Source: Paludibacteraceae bacterium | Lineage (GTDB): Bacteria; Bacteroidota; Bacteroidia; Bacteroidales; Paludibacteraceae | Assembly (NCBI GenBank): GCA_017960065.1 | Contig: JAGCZK010000084.1 | Span: 1 to 28,278 of the forward strand | Length of the DNA stretch: 28,278 nucleotides | Direction: 5' to 3' | Shown here: one piece after another, positions 7,608 to 17,598 of the stretch | Layout of the letters: the number at the start of each line of letters is the position of its first letter | Position numbering within the stretch: position 1 is the stretch's first letter | Made by a program: the position numbers and the translations under genes | The notes under the pieces: model-generated | The model's database searches: none | Told to the model about the DNA's origin: nothing | The model's input: the letters and a program-made list of their open reading frames with translations, nothing else

Positions 7608-10337
7608 ATGGACAACAAGAAACGCGTTTACACGTTCGGTAACGGAAAAGCCGAAGGTAAGGCAGATATGAGAAATCTGCTGGGTGGTAAAGGAGCGAAC
7701 TTGGCCGAGATGAACCTGATTGGAGTGCCCGTACCCCCGGGTTTCACCATCACGACCGAAGTTTGCAACGAGTATTTTCAAATTGGCAAGGACAAAGTCG
7801 TAGAATTGCTGAAAGGTGATGTGGAGAAGGCTTTGGCTCATATCGAAAATTTGATGAATTCGAAATTCGGCGACCTGAAAAACCCGCTGTTGGTTTCGGT
7901 TCGCTCGGGTGCCCGCGCTTCTATGCCCGGTATGATGGATACCATCCTGAACTTGGGTTTGAACGACCAGGTGGTGGAAGGCTTGATTGCCAAAACCGGT
8001 AACGCCCGCTTTGTTTGGGACTCGTACCGTCGCTTTGTCCAAATGTACGGCGACGTGGTTTTGGGTATGAAACCCGTGAACAAAACCGACATCGACCCGT
8101 TTGAAGAGATTATCGAAGGCGTGAAGGCCAAAAAAGGTGTCCGTTTGGATACCGAGCTCGAAGTGGCCGACCTCAAAGAACTGGTAACCAAGTTCAAAGC
8201 CGCTGTCAAACAACGTACCGGCAATGACTTCCCCGAATCGGCATACGACCAGTTGTGGGGTGCCATCTGCGCCGTATTCGACAGCTGGATGAACGAACGC
8301 GCCATCTTGTATCGTAAGATGGAAGGCATCCCCGCCGAGTGGGGTACGGCTGTGAACGTACAAGCCATGGTGTTCGGCAATATGGGCGACACTTCGGCTA
8401 CGGGTGTGGCCTTCAGCCGCGACGCCGCCACCGGCGAAGACCTGTTTGTGGGCGAGTACCTGATCAACGCTCAGGGCGAAGACGTGGTTGCCGGTATCCG
8501 CACGCCGCAACAAATCACCAAAATCGGTTCGCAACGTTGGGCAAAATTGGCCAACATTTCGGAAGCCGAGCGTCTGGCCAAATATCCTTCGATGGAAGAG
8601 GCCATGCCCGAGATCTACAAAGAACTCGACGCCATCCAAACCAAACTCGAAAACCACTACAAAGATATGCAGGACATGGAGTTCACCGTACAAGAAGGCA
8701 AACTCTGGTTCTTGCAAACCCGTAACGGCAAACGTACCGGTGCCGCCATGGTCAAAATCGCCATGGACATGCTGCACCAGGGCATGATTGACGAGAAGAC
8801 CGCCGTTTTGCGCGTAGAGCCCAACAAACTCGACGAACTGTTGCACCCGATCTTCGACAAGCAGGCTTTGAAAAACGCCCGCGTCCTGACCAAAGGTCTG
8901 GCCGCTTCGCCGGGTGCCGCCTGCGGTAAAATCGTGTTCAACGCCGAAGATGCCGCTGTATGGGCGTCGAAAGGCGAACGCGTGGTGATGGTTCGTATCG
9001 AAACTTCGCCCGAAGACTTGGCCGGTATGGCTGTTGCCGAAGGTATCCTGACCGCCCGCGGCGGTATGACCTCGCACGCTGCCGTAGTTGCCCGTGGTAT
9101 GGGTAAGTGCTGTGTGTCGGGTGCCGGTGCCTTGGTAATCGACTATGTGGCCAAAACCGTAACGGTTGATGGAACCACGTTGAAAGAAGGCGACTTCATC
9201 TCGATCAACGGTTCGACCGGCGAGGTGTACGAAGGCGCTGTAGCCACCAAAGAAGCTGAATTGGATGCCGATTTCGCCGAATTGATGAAACTGGCCGACA
9301 AATATACCCGTCTGCAAGTGCGCACCAACGCCGACACCCCGCGTGACGCCAAGGTGGCCCGCAGCTTCGGTGCCGTTGGCATTGGCTTGTGCCGTACCGA
9401 ACACATGTTCTTCGAAGGCGACAAGATCCGTGCCATGCGCGAAATGATTTTGGCCGAAACGGTCGAAGGCCGTCGCAAGGCTCTGGCCAAAATCCTGCCG
9501 TACCAACAAAAAGACTTCTACGGTATCTTCAAGGCGATGGAAGGTTGCCCGGTAACCGTCCGTCTGCTCGATCCTCCTTTGCACGAGTTCGTTCCTCACG
9601 AGGAGAAGGAACAACGCGAGTTGGCTCAGGTAATGGGGGTTTCGTACGAATACATCCGTCAACGTGTGGATTCGTTGCACGAACAAAACCCGATGTTGGG
9701 TCACCGTGGCTGCCGTCTGGGCAATACCTATCCCGAAATCACCGAAATGCAGACCCGCGCCATCTTGGGCGCCGCTCTTGAACTGAAGAAGGAAGGCGTT
9801 GAAACGCATCCCGAAATCATGGTGCCGTTGACCGGTATTTTGTACGAGTTCGCCAACCAAGAGAAGGTAATCCGCGAAACCGCCGCCCAACTCTTCAAGG
9901 AAGTAGGCGACAGCATCGATTTCAAGGTTGGTACCATGATTGAGATTCCGCGTGCCGCTCTGACCGCCAACCGCATTGCCACCAAGGCCGAGTTCTTCTC
10001 GTTTGGTACCAATGACTTGACGCAGATGACCTTCGGTTACAGCCGCGACGATATCGCTTCGTTCTTGCCGGCTTACCTGGATATGAAGATTTTGAAGAAC
10101 GACCCGTTCCGTGTATTGGACCAAAACGGTGTAGGCCAGTTGGTTCAAATGGCTACGGAGAAGGGCCGCAGCGTTCGTCCCGAGCTCAAATGCGGTATCT
10201 GCGGTGAGCACGGAGGTGAACCTTCGTCGGTTGAGTTCTGCCACAAAGTTGGCCTGAACTATGTGTCCTGCTCGCCGTTCCGCGTGCCCATCGCACGTTT
10301 GGCTGCAGCACAAGCCGCCATCAAATTCCCGATGTAA
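7608..10337 (+). CDS. ppdK: Pyruvate, phosphate dikinase
   Basis: Interconverts pyruvate + ATP + Pi with PEP + AMP + PPi in the cytosol; in anaerobes it works for gluconeogenesis or glycolysis with PPi. 909 residues, normal length. The N-terminal nucleotide-binding domain shows LLGGKGANLAEM and SVRSGARASMPGMMDT. The central swivelling phospho-histidine domain has GGMTSHAAVVARGMGK, with the catalytic His at about 490. The C-terminal PEP/pyruvate barrel has GLCRTEHMF, and KCGICGEHGGEPSS with the catalytic Cys at about 865. Codon use is more uniform and biased than in the neighbours (CGT for Arg, frequent AAC and GAA), which suggests high expression. It has its own promoter and a strong terminator, so it is probably a single-gene transcript. 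Confidence 0.98.
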   Translation: MDNKKRVYTFGNGKAEGKADMRNLLGGKGANLAEMNLIGVPVPPGFTITTEVCNEYFQIGKDKVVELLKGDVEKALAHIENLMNSKFGDLKNPLLVSVRSGARASMPGMMDTILNLGLNDQVVEGLIAKTGNARFVWDSYRRFVQMYGDVVLGMKPVNKTDIDPFEEIIEGVKAKKGVRLDTELEVADLKELVTKFKAAVKQRTGNDFPESAYDQLWGAICAVFDSWMNERAILYRKMEGIPAEWGTAVNVQAMVFGNMGDTSATGVAFSRDAATGEDLFVGEYLINAQGEDVVAGIRTPQQITKIGSQRWAKLANISEAERLAKYPSMEEAMPEIYKELDAIQTKLENHYKDMQDMEFTVQEGKLWFLQTRNGKRTGAAMVKIAMDMLHQGMIDEKTAVLRVEPNKLDELLHPIFDKQALKNARVLTKGLAASPGAACGKIVFNAEDAAVWASKGERVVMVRIETSPEDLAGMAVAEGILTARGGMTSHAAVVARGMGKCCVSGAGALVIDYVAKTVTVDGTTLKEGDFISINGSTGEVYEGAVATKEAELDADFAELMKLADKYTRLQVRTNADTPRDAKVARSFGAVGIGLCRTEHMFFEGDKIRAMREMILAETVEGRRKALAKILPYQQKDFYGIFKAMEGCPVTVRLLDPPLHEFVPHEEKEQRELAQVMGVSYEYIRQRVDSLHEQNPMLGHRGCRLGNTYPEITEMQTRAILGAALELKKEGVETHPEIMVPLTGILYEFANQEKVIRETAAQLFKEVGDSIDFKVGTMIEIPRAALTANRIATKAEFFSFGTNDLTQMTFGYSRDDIASFLPAYLDMKILKNDPFRVLDQNGVGQLVQMATEKGRSVRPELKCGICGEHGGEPSSVEFCHKVGLNYVSCSPFRVPIARLAAAQAAIKFPM

Positions 10338-10355
10338 TTGATTGGCATCACGATA

Positions 10356-10390
10356 AAAAGAAGACCTCCCAAGTTGGGAGGTCTTCTTTT
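10356..10390. terminator. Bidirectional rho-independent terminator between ppdK and ftsE
   Basis: AAAAGAAGACCTCCCAA (10356-10372) pairs perfectly with 10374-10390, giving a long GC-centred stem with A-tracts and T-tracts on both sides. It can end the ppdK transcript and the converging his/ftsE transcript. Confidence 0.92.
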
Positions 10391-10438
10391 TTTGTAGGCG
10401 TTACGGCAAAAAGCCCGTCAGGTCGGGCGCTTGCCGGA

Positions 10439-11131
10439 TTATTCCGAAAGGGGAAGTTCGCGGTTGGCTTCGACCAGGCGGTCGCCTTCGATGCTGACCA
10501 CACGGGCCGGAAACTCGCTCAGCCAGTGGTTGTTGTGGGTGGCCATAATGACGGCCGAGCCGTTTTCGCTGGCCACGCGGTGCAATAGATCGACAATCTG
10601 GCGTCCGGTTTCGTAATCGAGGTTGCCGGTGGGCTCGTCGGCCAAAATCAGTTTCGGACGGTTGAGCAGGGCGCGCGCGATGACTATGCGCTGCTGTTCG
10701 CCCCCTGAAAGTTCGTGGGGCATCTTGTAGCCTTTGGTTGCCATGTCCACCTGGCCCAGCACCTCGTTGACGCGGTTTTGGATTTCTTCGCTATCCTTCC
10801 AACCCGTGGCCTTGAGCACAAACACCAGGTTGTCGTTGACACTGCGGTCGGTGAGCAGTTGGAAGTCTTGGAAGATGATGCCGATTTGCCGGCGCAGGTA
10901 GGGAATCTGCCGGCGCTTGATCTGGCGCAGGTCGTATTCGAAGATGCGGGCTTCGCCTTCTTCGACCGGCAATTCGGCATACAGAGTCTTGAGCAGCGAA
11001 CTTTTGCCGCTGCCCACCTTGCCTACCAAATACAGAAACTCGGCTTCCTCGACGTCGAGGCAGAGTTGTTTCAATACCACCTGCTCCTTTTGGCAGATTT
11101 CGACATCCCGGTATTGGATCAGACTGCTCAT
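10439..11131 (-). CDS. ftsE: FtsE-like cell-division ABC ATPase
   Basis: ATPase half of FtsEX, which signals across the inner membrane to activate peptidoglycan hydrolases at the septum. 230 residues. Walker A is GKVGSGKS at 37-44, the Q-loop is FQDFQLL at about 87-93, the signature LSGGEQQR is at 141-148, and Walker [13 protein letters not shown] is at 161-172; H-loop ATHN follows. The sequence resembles FtsE most, with LolD/MacB-type ATPases as the alternative. No ftsX is adjacent. It starts 6 bp after the hisIE stop and is the last gene of the his run, ending at a strong terminator. Confidence 0.85.
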   Translation of the reverse strand: MSSLIQYRDVEICQKEQVVLKQLCLDVEEAEFLYLVGKVGSGKSSLLKTLYAELPVEEGEARIFEYDLRQIKRRQIPYLRRQIGIIFQDFQLLTDRSVNDNLVFVLKATGWKDSEEIQNRVNEVLGQVDMATKGYKMPHELSGGEQQRIVIARALLNRPKLILADEPTGNLDYETGRQIVDLLHRVASENGSAVIMATHNNHWLSEFPARVVSIEGDRLVEANRELPLSE

Positions 11132-11137
11132 GTCGGC

Positions 11138-11764
11138 TTAGTGTTGGTGCGGATAATCCTTTTTGCTGACTTTGTGGCGTTTTTTCAGGTCGTCGGTAAC
11201 GTCCTCGATGCTCAAGCCTTTGGAGGTCAGCAGTACAATCAGGTGGTACAGCAGATCCGACGCTTCGTAAATCAGGCGGTCGTTGTTGCCGGCCATGGCC
11301 TCGATAACGGTTTCGACCGCTTCTTCGCCGACCTTCTGCGCCATGCGTCCCGTGCCGTCCTTAAACAGCGAGGTGGTGTAGCTGCCTTCGGGCATTTCGG
11401 CGTGGCGTTGGTTGATGAAGGCCTGCAAGTCGGCCAAAAAGCTGACCGAGCTGCTCACATTCTTTTCGCCCCAGCAGGTGTCGGTGCCGGTATGGCAGGT
11501 CGGGCCGTCGGGATGGGCTTTGACCAGCAGCGTGTCGTGGTCGCAGTCTTCGGCCATCGATACCAGATGCAGGCAGTTGCCGCTGGTTTCGCCTTTGGTC
11601 CAAAGGCAGTTGCGGCTACGGCTGAAGAAAGTTACCAAGCCGGTTTCCTGTGTTTTTTTGAACGCTTCTTCGTTCATGTAGCCCAACATCAGCACTTTGT
11701 TGGTGTCGGCGTCTTGAACGATGGCGGGAATCAGTCCGCCTTGTTTTGCAAAGTCTAAATTCAT
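11138..11764 (-). CDS. hisIE: Bifunctional phosphoribosyl-AMP cyclohydrolase / phosphoribosyl-ATP pyrophosphatase
   Basis: Catalyses steps two and three of histidine synthesis. 208 residues. The HisI part (about 1-105) shows [27 protein letters not shown] and the metal/catalytic residues Cys74, Asp75, Cys90 and Cys97 ([11 protein letters not shown]). The HisE part (about 107-200) shows [12 protein letters not shown] and [13 protein letters not shown]. The start codon overlaps the hisF stop (ATGA), and ftsE follows after 6 bp. Confidence 0.97.
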   Translation of the reverse strand: MNLDFAKQGGLIPAIVQDADTNKVLMLGYMNEEAFKKTQETGLVTFFSRSRNCLWTKGETSGNCLHLVSMAEDCDHDTLLVKAHPDGPTCHTGTDTCWGEKNVSSSVSFLADLQAFINQRHAEMPEGSYTTSLFKDGTGRMAQKVGEEAVETVIEAMAGNNDRLIYEASDLLYHLIVLLTSKGLSIEDVTDDLKKRHKVSKKDYPHQH

Positions 11765-12516
11765 CTTACGCAGATATTTTGTTTTCTTAGATAATCCTTC
11801 AACTCAGTGATCTTGATTTCGCCGAAGTGGAACACACTGGCCGCCAGCGCCGCATCGGCATGGCCGATGGCGAATGCTTCGCGAAAATCTTCGATTTTCC
11901 CGGCGCCTCCCGAGGCAATGATCGGAATGCTCAGCTCGTCGTGCAGCCGGGCCAGCGCCTGGTTGGCGTAGCCGCATTTGACCCCGTCGTGATTCATGCT
12001 GGTGAACAGAATCTCGCCGGCACCGCGTTCCTGCGCCTCTTTGGCCCACTCAAACAGCTTGCGTCCGGTCGGGATGTGGCCGCCGGCCACATAGCAGGTC
12101 CAGTCGCCCGGCAGCCCCTCTTTCGCATCAATGGCGCAAACGCACACCTGACTGCCGAAATTTTGGGCAATGTCGCTGATAAGCTGCGGGTTCTTGAGTG
12201 CCGCCGAATTGACCGAAACCTTGTCGGCACCGGCGTTGAGCATCGTCTCCACATCCTTCAGTTCGTTGATGCCTCCGCCAACCGTAAACGGAATGCTGAT
12301 TCCGGCGGCGATGCGCCGAACCACATCGACAAAGGTTTTCCGGCCTTCGTAGGTGGCGGTGATGTCGAGAAACACCAGCTCGTCGGCACCCGCTTCGCTA
12401 TACTGGCGACCGAGTTCGACCGGGTCGCCCGCATCGCGGAAGTTGACGAAGTTGACACCTTTGACGGTGGTGCCGTCCTTGACGTCGAGACAGGGGATGA
12501 TGCGTTTGGCTAACAT
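11761..12516 (-). CDS. hisF: Imidazole glycerol phosphate synthase, cyclase subunit
   Basis: TIM-barrel cyclase that with HisH turns PRFAR and ammonia into imidazole glycerol phosphate and AICAR. 251 residues, normal length. Catalytic Asp11 (IPCLDVKDG) and Asp130 (CAIDAKEG) are both present, as are the phosphate loops TVGGGI and [11 protein letters not shown]. Its partner hisH is two genes upstream. It lies 7 bp after the propeller gene. Confidence 0.98.
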   Translation of the reverse strand: MLAKRIIPCLDVKDGTTVKGVNFVNFRDAGDPVELGRQYSEAGADELVFLDITATYEGRKTFVDVVRRIAAGISIPFTVGGGINELKDVETMLNAGADKVSVNSAALKNPQLISDIAQNFGSQVCVCAIDAKEGLPGDWTCYVAGGHIPTGRKLFEWAKEAQERGAGEILFTSMNHDGVKCGYANQALARLHDELSIPIIASGGAGKIEDFREAFAIGHADAALAASVFHFGEIKITELKDYLRKQNICVR

Positions 12517-12523
12517 GCGGTTT

Positions 12524-14410
12524 TTATTTGGTGTTGACGGTGATGATCAAGTGTCCGTTCAGGTACTCATCGCACTTTTTGATAAAGTCGATGTACGTGT
12601 TGAGCGCCGGAGCAGGCTGGTTCGGATCTTGTAACTGGATTCTGCTACTCTCGAGCGGATGGCCGAAGTAGCCATTGACAAGAATCAGCACATTGTCGCC
12701 CGAAACGGCAACCGATTTGATGTGTTGGTAAAGGCTGAGCGGCGCGATTTCCTTTCTGGGCAGTCGGCTCAAAATACCGGTTTGGTCGGCCGAGCAAAGT
12801 TCGGGCTTGTTGTCTTTTAAGTTCGGGCCGGTCGACCAGAACCACAGGCGCCCGTTCTCGTCAAAGTCGGCCCATTCGTCCTGGAAGTTGACATCCATTT
12901 CGACAAAGCCGAACTGGTCGCCCTCCATCCAGGCCAATTCCTTGTTCGGCTTGAAAATACCCGACGATTTGATGAAATACAGGCGGTCGCCCGTGGAGAA
13001 CATGCGGGCAATCTTGGTAAATGGCATTCCTTCCTTCTCGGTGAACACCTCCCATTTGTCACCGGTTTTGCGGTACAAGCCGTTCTTGGCGGCAATCCAG
13101 ACAACACCCTTTTTGTCGCACAACATCTGCTCGGCGTCTTTGGGGATGGCAATTCCCAAAGTCTTTTTGTCGTAGAGTGTGCAGTTGGTGCCGTCGAAAG
13201 CGACAATGCCTTTCGAAGTGCAGGCCCAAAGGACCCCTTTGTCGTCGAAACACATGCGTTCGGCCGTTTTTTGGTTGTAGGCCGGCACGTTGGAAATCGA
13301 ACCGCTCGGAAGTTCAATGCAGATCATTCCGTCGTCGCGGCTGACATAAAGTTCGTTGCCTTTTATGGCAATGGACTTCGGTAGGAGTTTGGGATAGGTG
13401 GCCGCATTGTTGATGCCACCGTGGTGCATGTCATAAGGATAGCCAATGAATTCGTCGCCTTCCCACGAGCCGATAACGGCAGGTTTGGGATTGTACACCC
13501 AACGGTTGGCGTTTGTCAGCATGTAGCGTTTGCCCGACGGCAGGTATTGGTAGTCTGCGACGACTCCGCTGTAGCTTTCGTACGCGTCGCGCAGATTTTT
13601 GAAATGGTACTTATTGGGAATGCTGCGCAGTATGGCCATGCCGTCGGCCGATACCAAAACGAGGGCGTTGCCGTTTTCCATGCTGAAAATGAAGTCGGGG
13701 TTTTTCTGCGTCGGCACCAGTTCGTACGGAATCTCATACGCGATTTCGCCACTGGTCGGATCTACAGCGGTGAGGCTGCTTTTGCCCAGCAGCCAAATCG
13801 ATTGCAAGGCGTAGGTCATACGGAATCCGTCAACTTTGGCAAAAAGTTTGTCGTTGGTATGGATACCGTCTGTTTCCAGCACATAGTCCGTGCCGTTGAT
13901 GCGGCAAGTGAAATCGTCACCGCGCGATAACGCCGACTCTTTGTCGAACGCAACCCAATTTTCGCCTTCGAGCATGGCGGCTTTGCCTTCGACCGAAACC
14001 CAGATATGGTTCTTCATGAACGCAATGTTTTCGGGGTTGATGGTGTAGCGCAGGCGCGAATTGACGTGAATGCCGTCGGCCTGAATGCTGTATTTGGTTT
14101 CGGAATTGGCGTTGCACGAAGTGGCAATGCCGGTCGAAGCGTCGTTTGTCTTGACAAAGAGGTTGACGTGTTCGATTTTGCGGGTCTTGGGGTTAGAGAA
14201 CGAACGGACCAGGAACAACGAATTTTCGTCGATTTTGAATGCAGAAGTGATGTCGCCGCGCTGACCGGCCGCCAAGGGGGCGGTGATGCTGATGTTTTGG
14301 TTGCGATAAGCATACTGGTTGGTCTTCGCCTCCCAATAGTAAACAGGCGGGGTGGCGTACATCAGAAAGGCCGAAACGGCACACAGAAAGGTTAGGATAC
14401 TTTTTTTCAT
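12524..14410 (-). CDS. Exported beta-propeller-like protein inside the his operon
   Basis: 628 residues, function unknown. A signal peptide ([19 protein letters not shown]) points to export; no transmembrane helix follows. The rest is beta-rich. Repeats of the two-component-regulator propeller type are visible: [12 protein letters not shown] at 391-402, [12 protein letters not shown] at 434-445 and NGRLWFWST at 519-527, each preceded by a D-D/E-N/K turn. This motif is usual in the periplasmic sensor part of Bacteroidetes hybrid two-component systems, but here no kinase, membrane anchor or regulator domain follows, so it is a free-standing propeller. It sits 13 bp after hisA and 7 bp before hisF in the same direction, so it must be co-transcribed with them. 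Nothing in the sequence ties it to histidine. Confidence 0.85.
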   Translation of the reverse strand: MKKSILTFLCAVSAFLMYATPPVYYWEAKTNQYAYRNQNISITAPLAAGQRGDITSAFKIDENSLFLVRSFSNPKTRKIEHVNLFVKTNDASTGIATSCNANSETKYSIQADGIHVNSRLRYTINPENIAFMKNHIWVSVEGKAAMLEGENWVAFDKESALSRGDDFTCRINGTDYVLETDGIHTNDKLFAKVDGFRMTYALQSIWLLGKSSLTAVDPTSGEIAYEIPYELVPTQKNPDFIFSMENGNALVLVSADGMAILRSIPNKYHFKNLRDAYESYSGVVADYQYLPSGKRYMLTNANRWVYNPKPAVIGSWEGDEFIGYPYDMHHGGINNAATYPKLLPKSIAIKGNELYVSRDDGMICIELPSGSISNVPAYNQKTAERMCFDDKGVLWACTSKGIVAFDGTNCTLYDKKTLGIAIPKDAEQMLCDKKGVVWIAAKNGLYRKTGDKWEVFTEKEGMPFTKIARMFSTGDRLYFIKSSGIFKPNKELAWMEGDQFGFVEMDVNFQDEWADFDENGRLWFWSTGPNLKDNKPELCSADQTGILSRLPRKEIAPLSLYQHIKSVAVSGDNVLILVNGYFGHPLESSRIQLQDPNQPAPALNTYIDFIKKCDEYLNGHLIITVNTK

Positions 14411-14423
14411 GATTTTTGGGTGA

Positions 14424-15158
14424 TTAAAAATGTTTTTTGGTGATTATGTTTTCCAATTCTTTAAGGGTGATACGGCCTTCGTAAACGGCTTTTCCGAAAA
14501 TCACCGCCGGTACGCCGGCCTCGTCGAGCTGACGGATGTCGCCCATCGAGCTCACGCCGCCGCTGGCAATGAGGTACAGGTCGGGGTGCGCCGCCAGAAT
14601 CTGCCGGTAGAGCGCCGTCGAGGGCCCTTGCAGCATACCGTCTTTCGATATGTCGGTACAAATGGTTTTGCTGACCCCCTTGCGGATATATCCGTCGAGA
14701 AAATCGGGCAGGTCGATGTCGCTGCCTTCCTGCCAGCCGTTGAGGGCGATTTTCCCGTGATGCGCGTCGGATCCCAAGATGATTTTGTCCGGGCCGTAGG
14801 CAGCGAGCCAGGCTTCGAACACGGCGGGCTGTTTGACGGCGATGGAACCGCCGGTAATCATCGACGCGCCGCATTCAAAGGCGATGCGCAAGTCGTCGTC
14901 GCTCTTGAGCCCGCCTCCAAAATCAACGGTGAGGCTGGTGTGCGAGGTGATTTGCTCGAGCACGCGGTGGTTGACAATGTGCTGCGCCTTGGCCCCGTCG
15001 AGATCGACCAGGTGCAGGCGTCTGACGCCGTGGTCCTCAAAGGCTTTGGCCACTTCCAAGGGGTTGGTGTTGTACACCTTCTTGGTGCCGTAGTCGCCTT
15101 TCGAGAGGCGGACGCATTGTCCGTTGATGATGTCTATGGCGGGGATGAGTTCTATCAT
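14424..15158 (-). CDS. hisA: ProFAR isomerase (HisA)
   Basis: TIM-barrel isomerase, fourth step of histidine synthesis. 244 residues. Catalytic acids Asp9 ([10 protein letters not shown]) and Asp131 (LGSDAHHGK) are visible, with phosphate loops [17 protein letters not shown] and ASGGVSS. The open frame extends further upstream (to 15299), but homology begins with MIELIPAID, and this ATG overlaps the hisH stop as ATGA, which fixes the start at 15158. Confidence 0.97.
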   Translation of the reverse strand: MIELIPAIDIINGQCVRLSKGDYGTKKVYNTNPLEVAKAFEDHGVRRLHLVDLDGAKAQHIVNHRVLEQITSHTSLTVDFGGGLKSDDDLRIAFECGASMITGGSIAVKQPAVFEAWLAAYGPDKIILGSDAHHGKIALNGWQEGSDIDLPDFLDGYIRKGVSKTICTDISKDGMLQGPSTALYRQILAAHPDLYLIASGGVSSMGDIRQLDEAGVPAVIFGKAVYEGRITLKELENIITKKHF

Positions 15159-15742
15159 AAGGCTATAAACTGTCGTAAAATTGCCTCGCCGATTCCGCCG
15201 CTTTTTTCGGGGTGGAACTGGGTGGCGTAGAAATTGTCTTTGTGCAGGGCGGCGCTGAACGGGCCGGGGTAGTCGCTGACCGCTGCCGTGTTGTCGCACA
15301 GCGGAACGTAGTAGCTGTGCACAAAATACACAAACTCGTTTTCGGCGGTGGCGGCAAACAGTGGCGATTTCAGCGCGTGAATCTGATTCCAGCCCATGTG
15401 CGGGATTTTGAGCCCGGGCTGCGGCTCGAAACGCTTGACATCAATCGGAAAAATCCCGAGGCAACCGACATCGCCCTCTTCGCTGTGGCGGCACATCAGC
15501 TGCATGCCGAGGCAGATGCCCAGCACGGGCTGCTTGAGGCTGGTGATGAGTCGGTCGAGCCCGCTGGCTTGCAGGTAGGCCATGGTGGTCGAGGCTTCGC
15601 CCACCCCCGGAAAAATGACCTTGTCGGCCGAACTCAAAACGGCCGGGTCGTCGGTCACCACCGGCTCGACACCCAAACGACGCAGGGCGTGTACCACCGA
15701 GTAGATGTTGCCGGCATTGTATTTGACGATGGCAATGTTCAT
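15155..15742 (-). CDS. hisH: Imidazole glycerol phosphate synthase, glutaminase subunit
   Basis: Class I glutamine amidotransferase that supplies ammonia to HisF. 195 residues. The catalytic triad is Cys77 (LGICLGMQ), His177 and Glu179 (TQFHPEKSG). The N-terminal NAGNIYSV and the oxyanion region are normal. Its ATG directly follows the purU stop codon with no base between. Confidence 0.97.
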   Translation of the reverse strand: MNIAIVKYNAGNIYSVVHALRRLGVEPVVTDDPAVLSSADKVIFPGVGEASTTMAYLQASGLDRLITSLKQPVLGICLGMQLMCRHSEEGDVGCLGIFPIDVKRFEPQPGLKIPHMGWNQIHALKSPLFAATAENEFVYFVHSYYVPLCDNTAAVSDYPGPFSAALHKDNFYATQFHPEKSGGIGEAILRQFIAL

Positions 15743-16612
15743 TTATCCGAAAACAATGGTTTTGTTCTTATATACCAGAATCTTGCGTTCGATGTGCTTT
15801 TCAACGGCACGCGAGAGCACCACTTTCTCCAGATCCTGCCCCTTGCTGATCAGGTTGTCGATCGAGTCTTTGTGCGAAATGCGGGCCACGTCCTGTTTGA
15901 TGATGGGGCCGGCATCGAGTTCTTCGGTCACATAGTGGCTGGTGGCGCCAATGATCTTCACACCGCGCTCAAACGCCGCATGGTAGGGCTTGGCCCCGAT
16001 AAAGGCGGGCAGGAACGAGTGGTGGATGTTGATGATCTTGTTGGGAAACGCCTGAATCATTTCGGGCGAAATGATCTGCATGTAACGCGCCAGCACGCAG
16101 AACGTGATGTTGTTCTCGCGCAGCAGCGCCATCTCCTTGGCCTCTTGTTCCGCCTTGTTTTCTTTGGTGATGGGGAAACAATAGTAGGGGATGTTGAATT
16201 TTTTGGCCACATGCTCCAAATCGGGGTGGTTGCTGATAATCAGCGGAATCTCCACGTTCCAGTCGCCGGCCTCGTAGTGCGCCAGCAAGTCGTACATACA
16301 GTGTGCCGACTTCGAAACGAACAGGGCCATGCGCGGCTTTTGGGTGTGGAAGTAAATCTGAAAGTCCATCTGGTATTTTTTCGCCAGCAGGGTGTCGAAG
16401 TACTCCTTCACCTTGTCTTTCGGAATCAAAAACGATTCCAACTCCCATTCCACCCGCATGAAAAACACATGCTGGGCCATGTCAACGTGCTGGTCGAGGT
16501 AGATGATGTTGCCTTTGTTGATGTTGATGAATTCGGTTACCGCCGCCAGAATGCCCTGTTTGTCGGGGCAGTGCAGCAAAAGAATGGCGGTGTCTTTATT
16601 GTTGTTTTTCAT
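15743..16612 (-). CDS. purU: Formyltetrahydrofolate deformylase
   Basis: Hydrolyses 10-formyl-THF to formate and THF, balancing one-carbon pools and feeding formate to purine synthesis. 289 residues, normal length. The N-terminal ACT domain (about 6-85; LHCPDKQGILAAV) is followed by a formyltransferase-like domain with INIHHSFLP (Asn195, His197) and LDAGPII (Asp233), the N-H-D set of this fold. It heads the run purU-hisH-hisA-propeller-hisF-hisIE-ftsE. Histidine synthesis releases AICAR, which needs a formyl group, so the linkage is metabolically sensible, though that is inference. Confidence 0.96.
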   Translation of the reverse strand: MKNNNKDTAILLLHCPDKQGILAAVTEFININKGNIIYLDQHVDMAQHVFFMRVEWELESFLIPKDKVKEYFDTLLAKKYQMDFQIYFHTQKPRMALFVSKSAHCMYDLLAHYEAGDWNVEIPLIISNHPDLEHVAKKFNIPYYCFPITKENKAEQEAKEMALLRENNITFCVLARYMQIISPEMIQAFPNKIINIHHSFLPAFIGAKPYHAAFERGVKIIGATSHYVTEELDAGPIIKQDVARISHKDSIDNLISKGQDLEKVVLSRAVEKHIERKILVYKNKTIVFG

Positions 16613-16632
16613 ACGCTTGACGCTAATTCCCG

Positions 16633-16640
16633 CAAAGTTA
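16633..16640 (-). promoter_or_regulatory. -7 element of the purU-his operon promoter
   Basis: The minus strand reads TAACTTTG, an exact match to TAnnTTTG, 20 bp before the purU ATG. No clear -33 TTTG was found. I see no leader peptide rich in histidine codons in the short leader. Confidence 0.6.
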
Positions 16641-16737
16641 CTGATTTTTTATCGGATAAACGGTATTTTCTTTCAAAAATCACCGAAACTGTCGCCAGAA
16701 ATCCGTACTTTTACAAAACAAAAACCAATAGTTAGCC

Positions 16738-17598
16738 ATGTACGAAGCTTCTGAACTGATTCTCAACGCCGACGGCAGTGTGTTTCACCTGCATCTGCGT
16801 CCCGGACAACTGGCCGAAAAAGTCATCTTGGTGGGCGACCAAAACCGGGTCCGGCTGGTGGCCGACCGTTTCGACCAAATCGAGTGTGACGTCCAAAACC
16901 GCGAGTTCCATACCATTACCGGTGTTTACAAAGGCAAACGCATTTCGGTCGTATCGACCGGTATTGGCACCGACAACATCGACATCGTGCTCACCGAGCT
17001 CGACGCCCTGGTCAACATCGATTTGCAAAAGCGCGAGGACAAGCCCCGGCACACCCGATTGCAGCTGGTGCGTATCGGCACGTCGGGCGGTATGCAGCCC
17101 GAAACGCCCGAAGGCACGTTTGTCGCCTCGGCCATGTCGGTCGGGTTCGACGGCCTGCTCAACTACTATGCCGACCGCGACCGCGTGACCGACGCCGCGT
17201 TCGAAGAGGCCTTCGTCCGCCATACGGCCTACAGCCCGCGATTTGCCGCACCTTACTGCGTGCCCGACTCGGCCGAACTGTTGCAGCGCGTGGCCCAAGG
17301 CATGGTGCATGGCGCCACCATTTCGGCCCCGGGGTTCTATGGCCCGCAAGGCCGTCAGATCCGCATGCCGCTTGCCGACCCGCAACTCAACGAAAAAATC
17401 CGCAGCTTCCGCTATCAGGGTCTGGCCGTCACCAACTTCGAAATGGAAGGGTCGGCCATTGCCGGCATGTCGGCGGTGCTCGGCCACGACGCGCTCACGG
17501 TGTGCCTGATCATCGCCAACCGCTACGGCAAACGCTTTATCGGTGACTACAGCTCCAAAATGAACGAACTTATCGCCCTTGTTTTAGACCGGATATGA
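16738..17598 (+). CDS. udp: Nucleoside phosphorylase, uridine-phosphorylase type
   Basis: Phosphorolysis of a nucleoside to base and ribose-1-phosphate. 286 residues, somewhat longer than enterobacterial Udp (about 253). The phosphorylase superfamily features are present: LVGDQNRV near residue 30, STGIGTDNIDIVLTEL (phosphate site), VRIGTSGGMQPE, and the ribose-binding NFEMEGSAI. Uridine as substrate is the common assignment for this Bacteroidetes group but is not proven by the residues I can see; purine nucleosides are the alternative. It overlaps the next gene by 4 bp (ATGA). Confidence 0.85.
   Translation: MYEASELILNADGSVFHLHLRPGQLAEKVILVGDQNRVRLVADRFDQIECDVQNREFHTITGVYKGKRISVVSTGIGTDNIDIVLTELDALVNIDLQKREDKPRHTRLQLVRIGTSGGMQPETPEGTFVASAMSVGFDGLLNYYADRDRVTDAAFEEAFVRHTAYSPRFAAPYCVPDSAELLQRVAQGMVHGATISAPGFYGPQGRQIRMPLADPQLNEKIRSFRYQGLAVTNFEMEGSAIAGMSAVLGHDALTVCLIIANRYGKRFIGDYSSKMNELIALVLDRI

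Noticed and set aside
7602..10313. 903-codon open frame antisense to ppdK
   Set aside because: Same effect from strong codon bias; the ppdK frame is conserved end to end and has the catalytic residues.
16613..16640. Histidine attenuator before purU-his
   Set aside because: The leader is only about 20 bases and has no His codon run or alternative hairpins.
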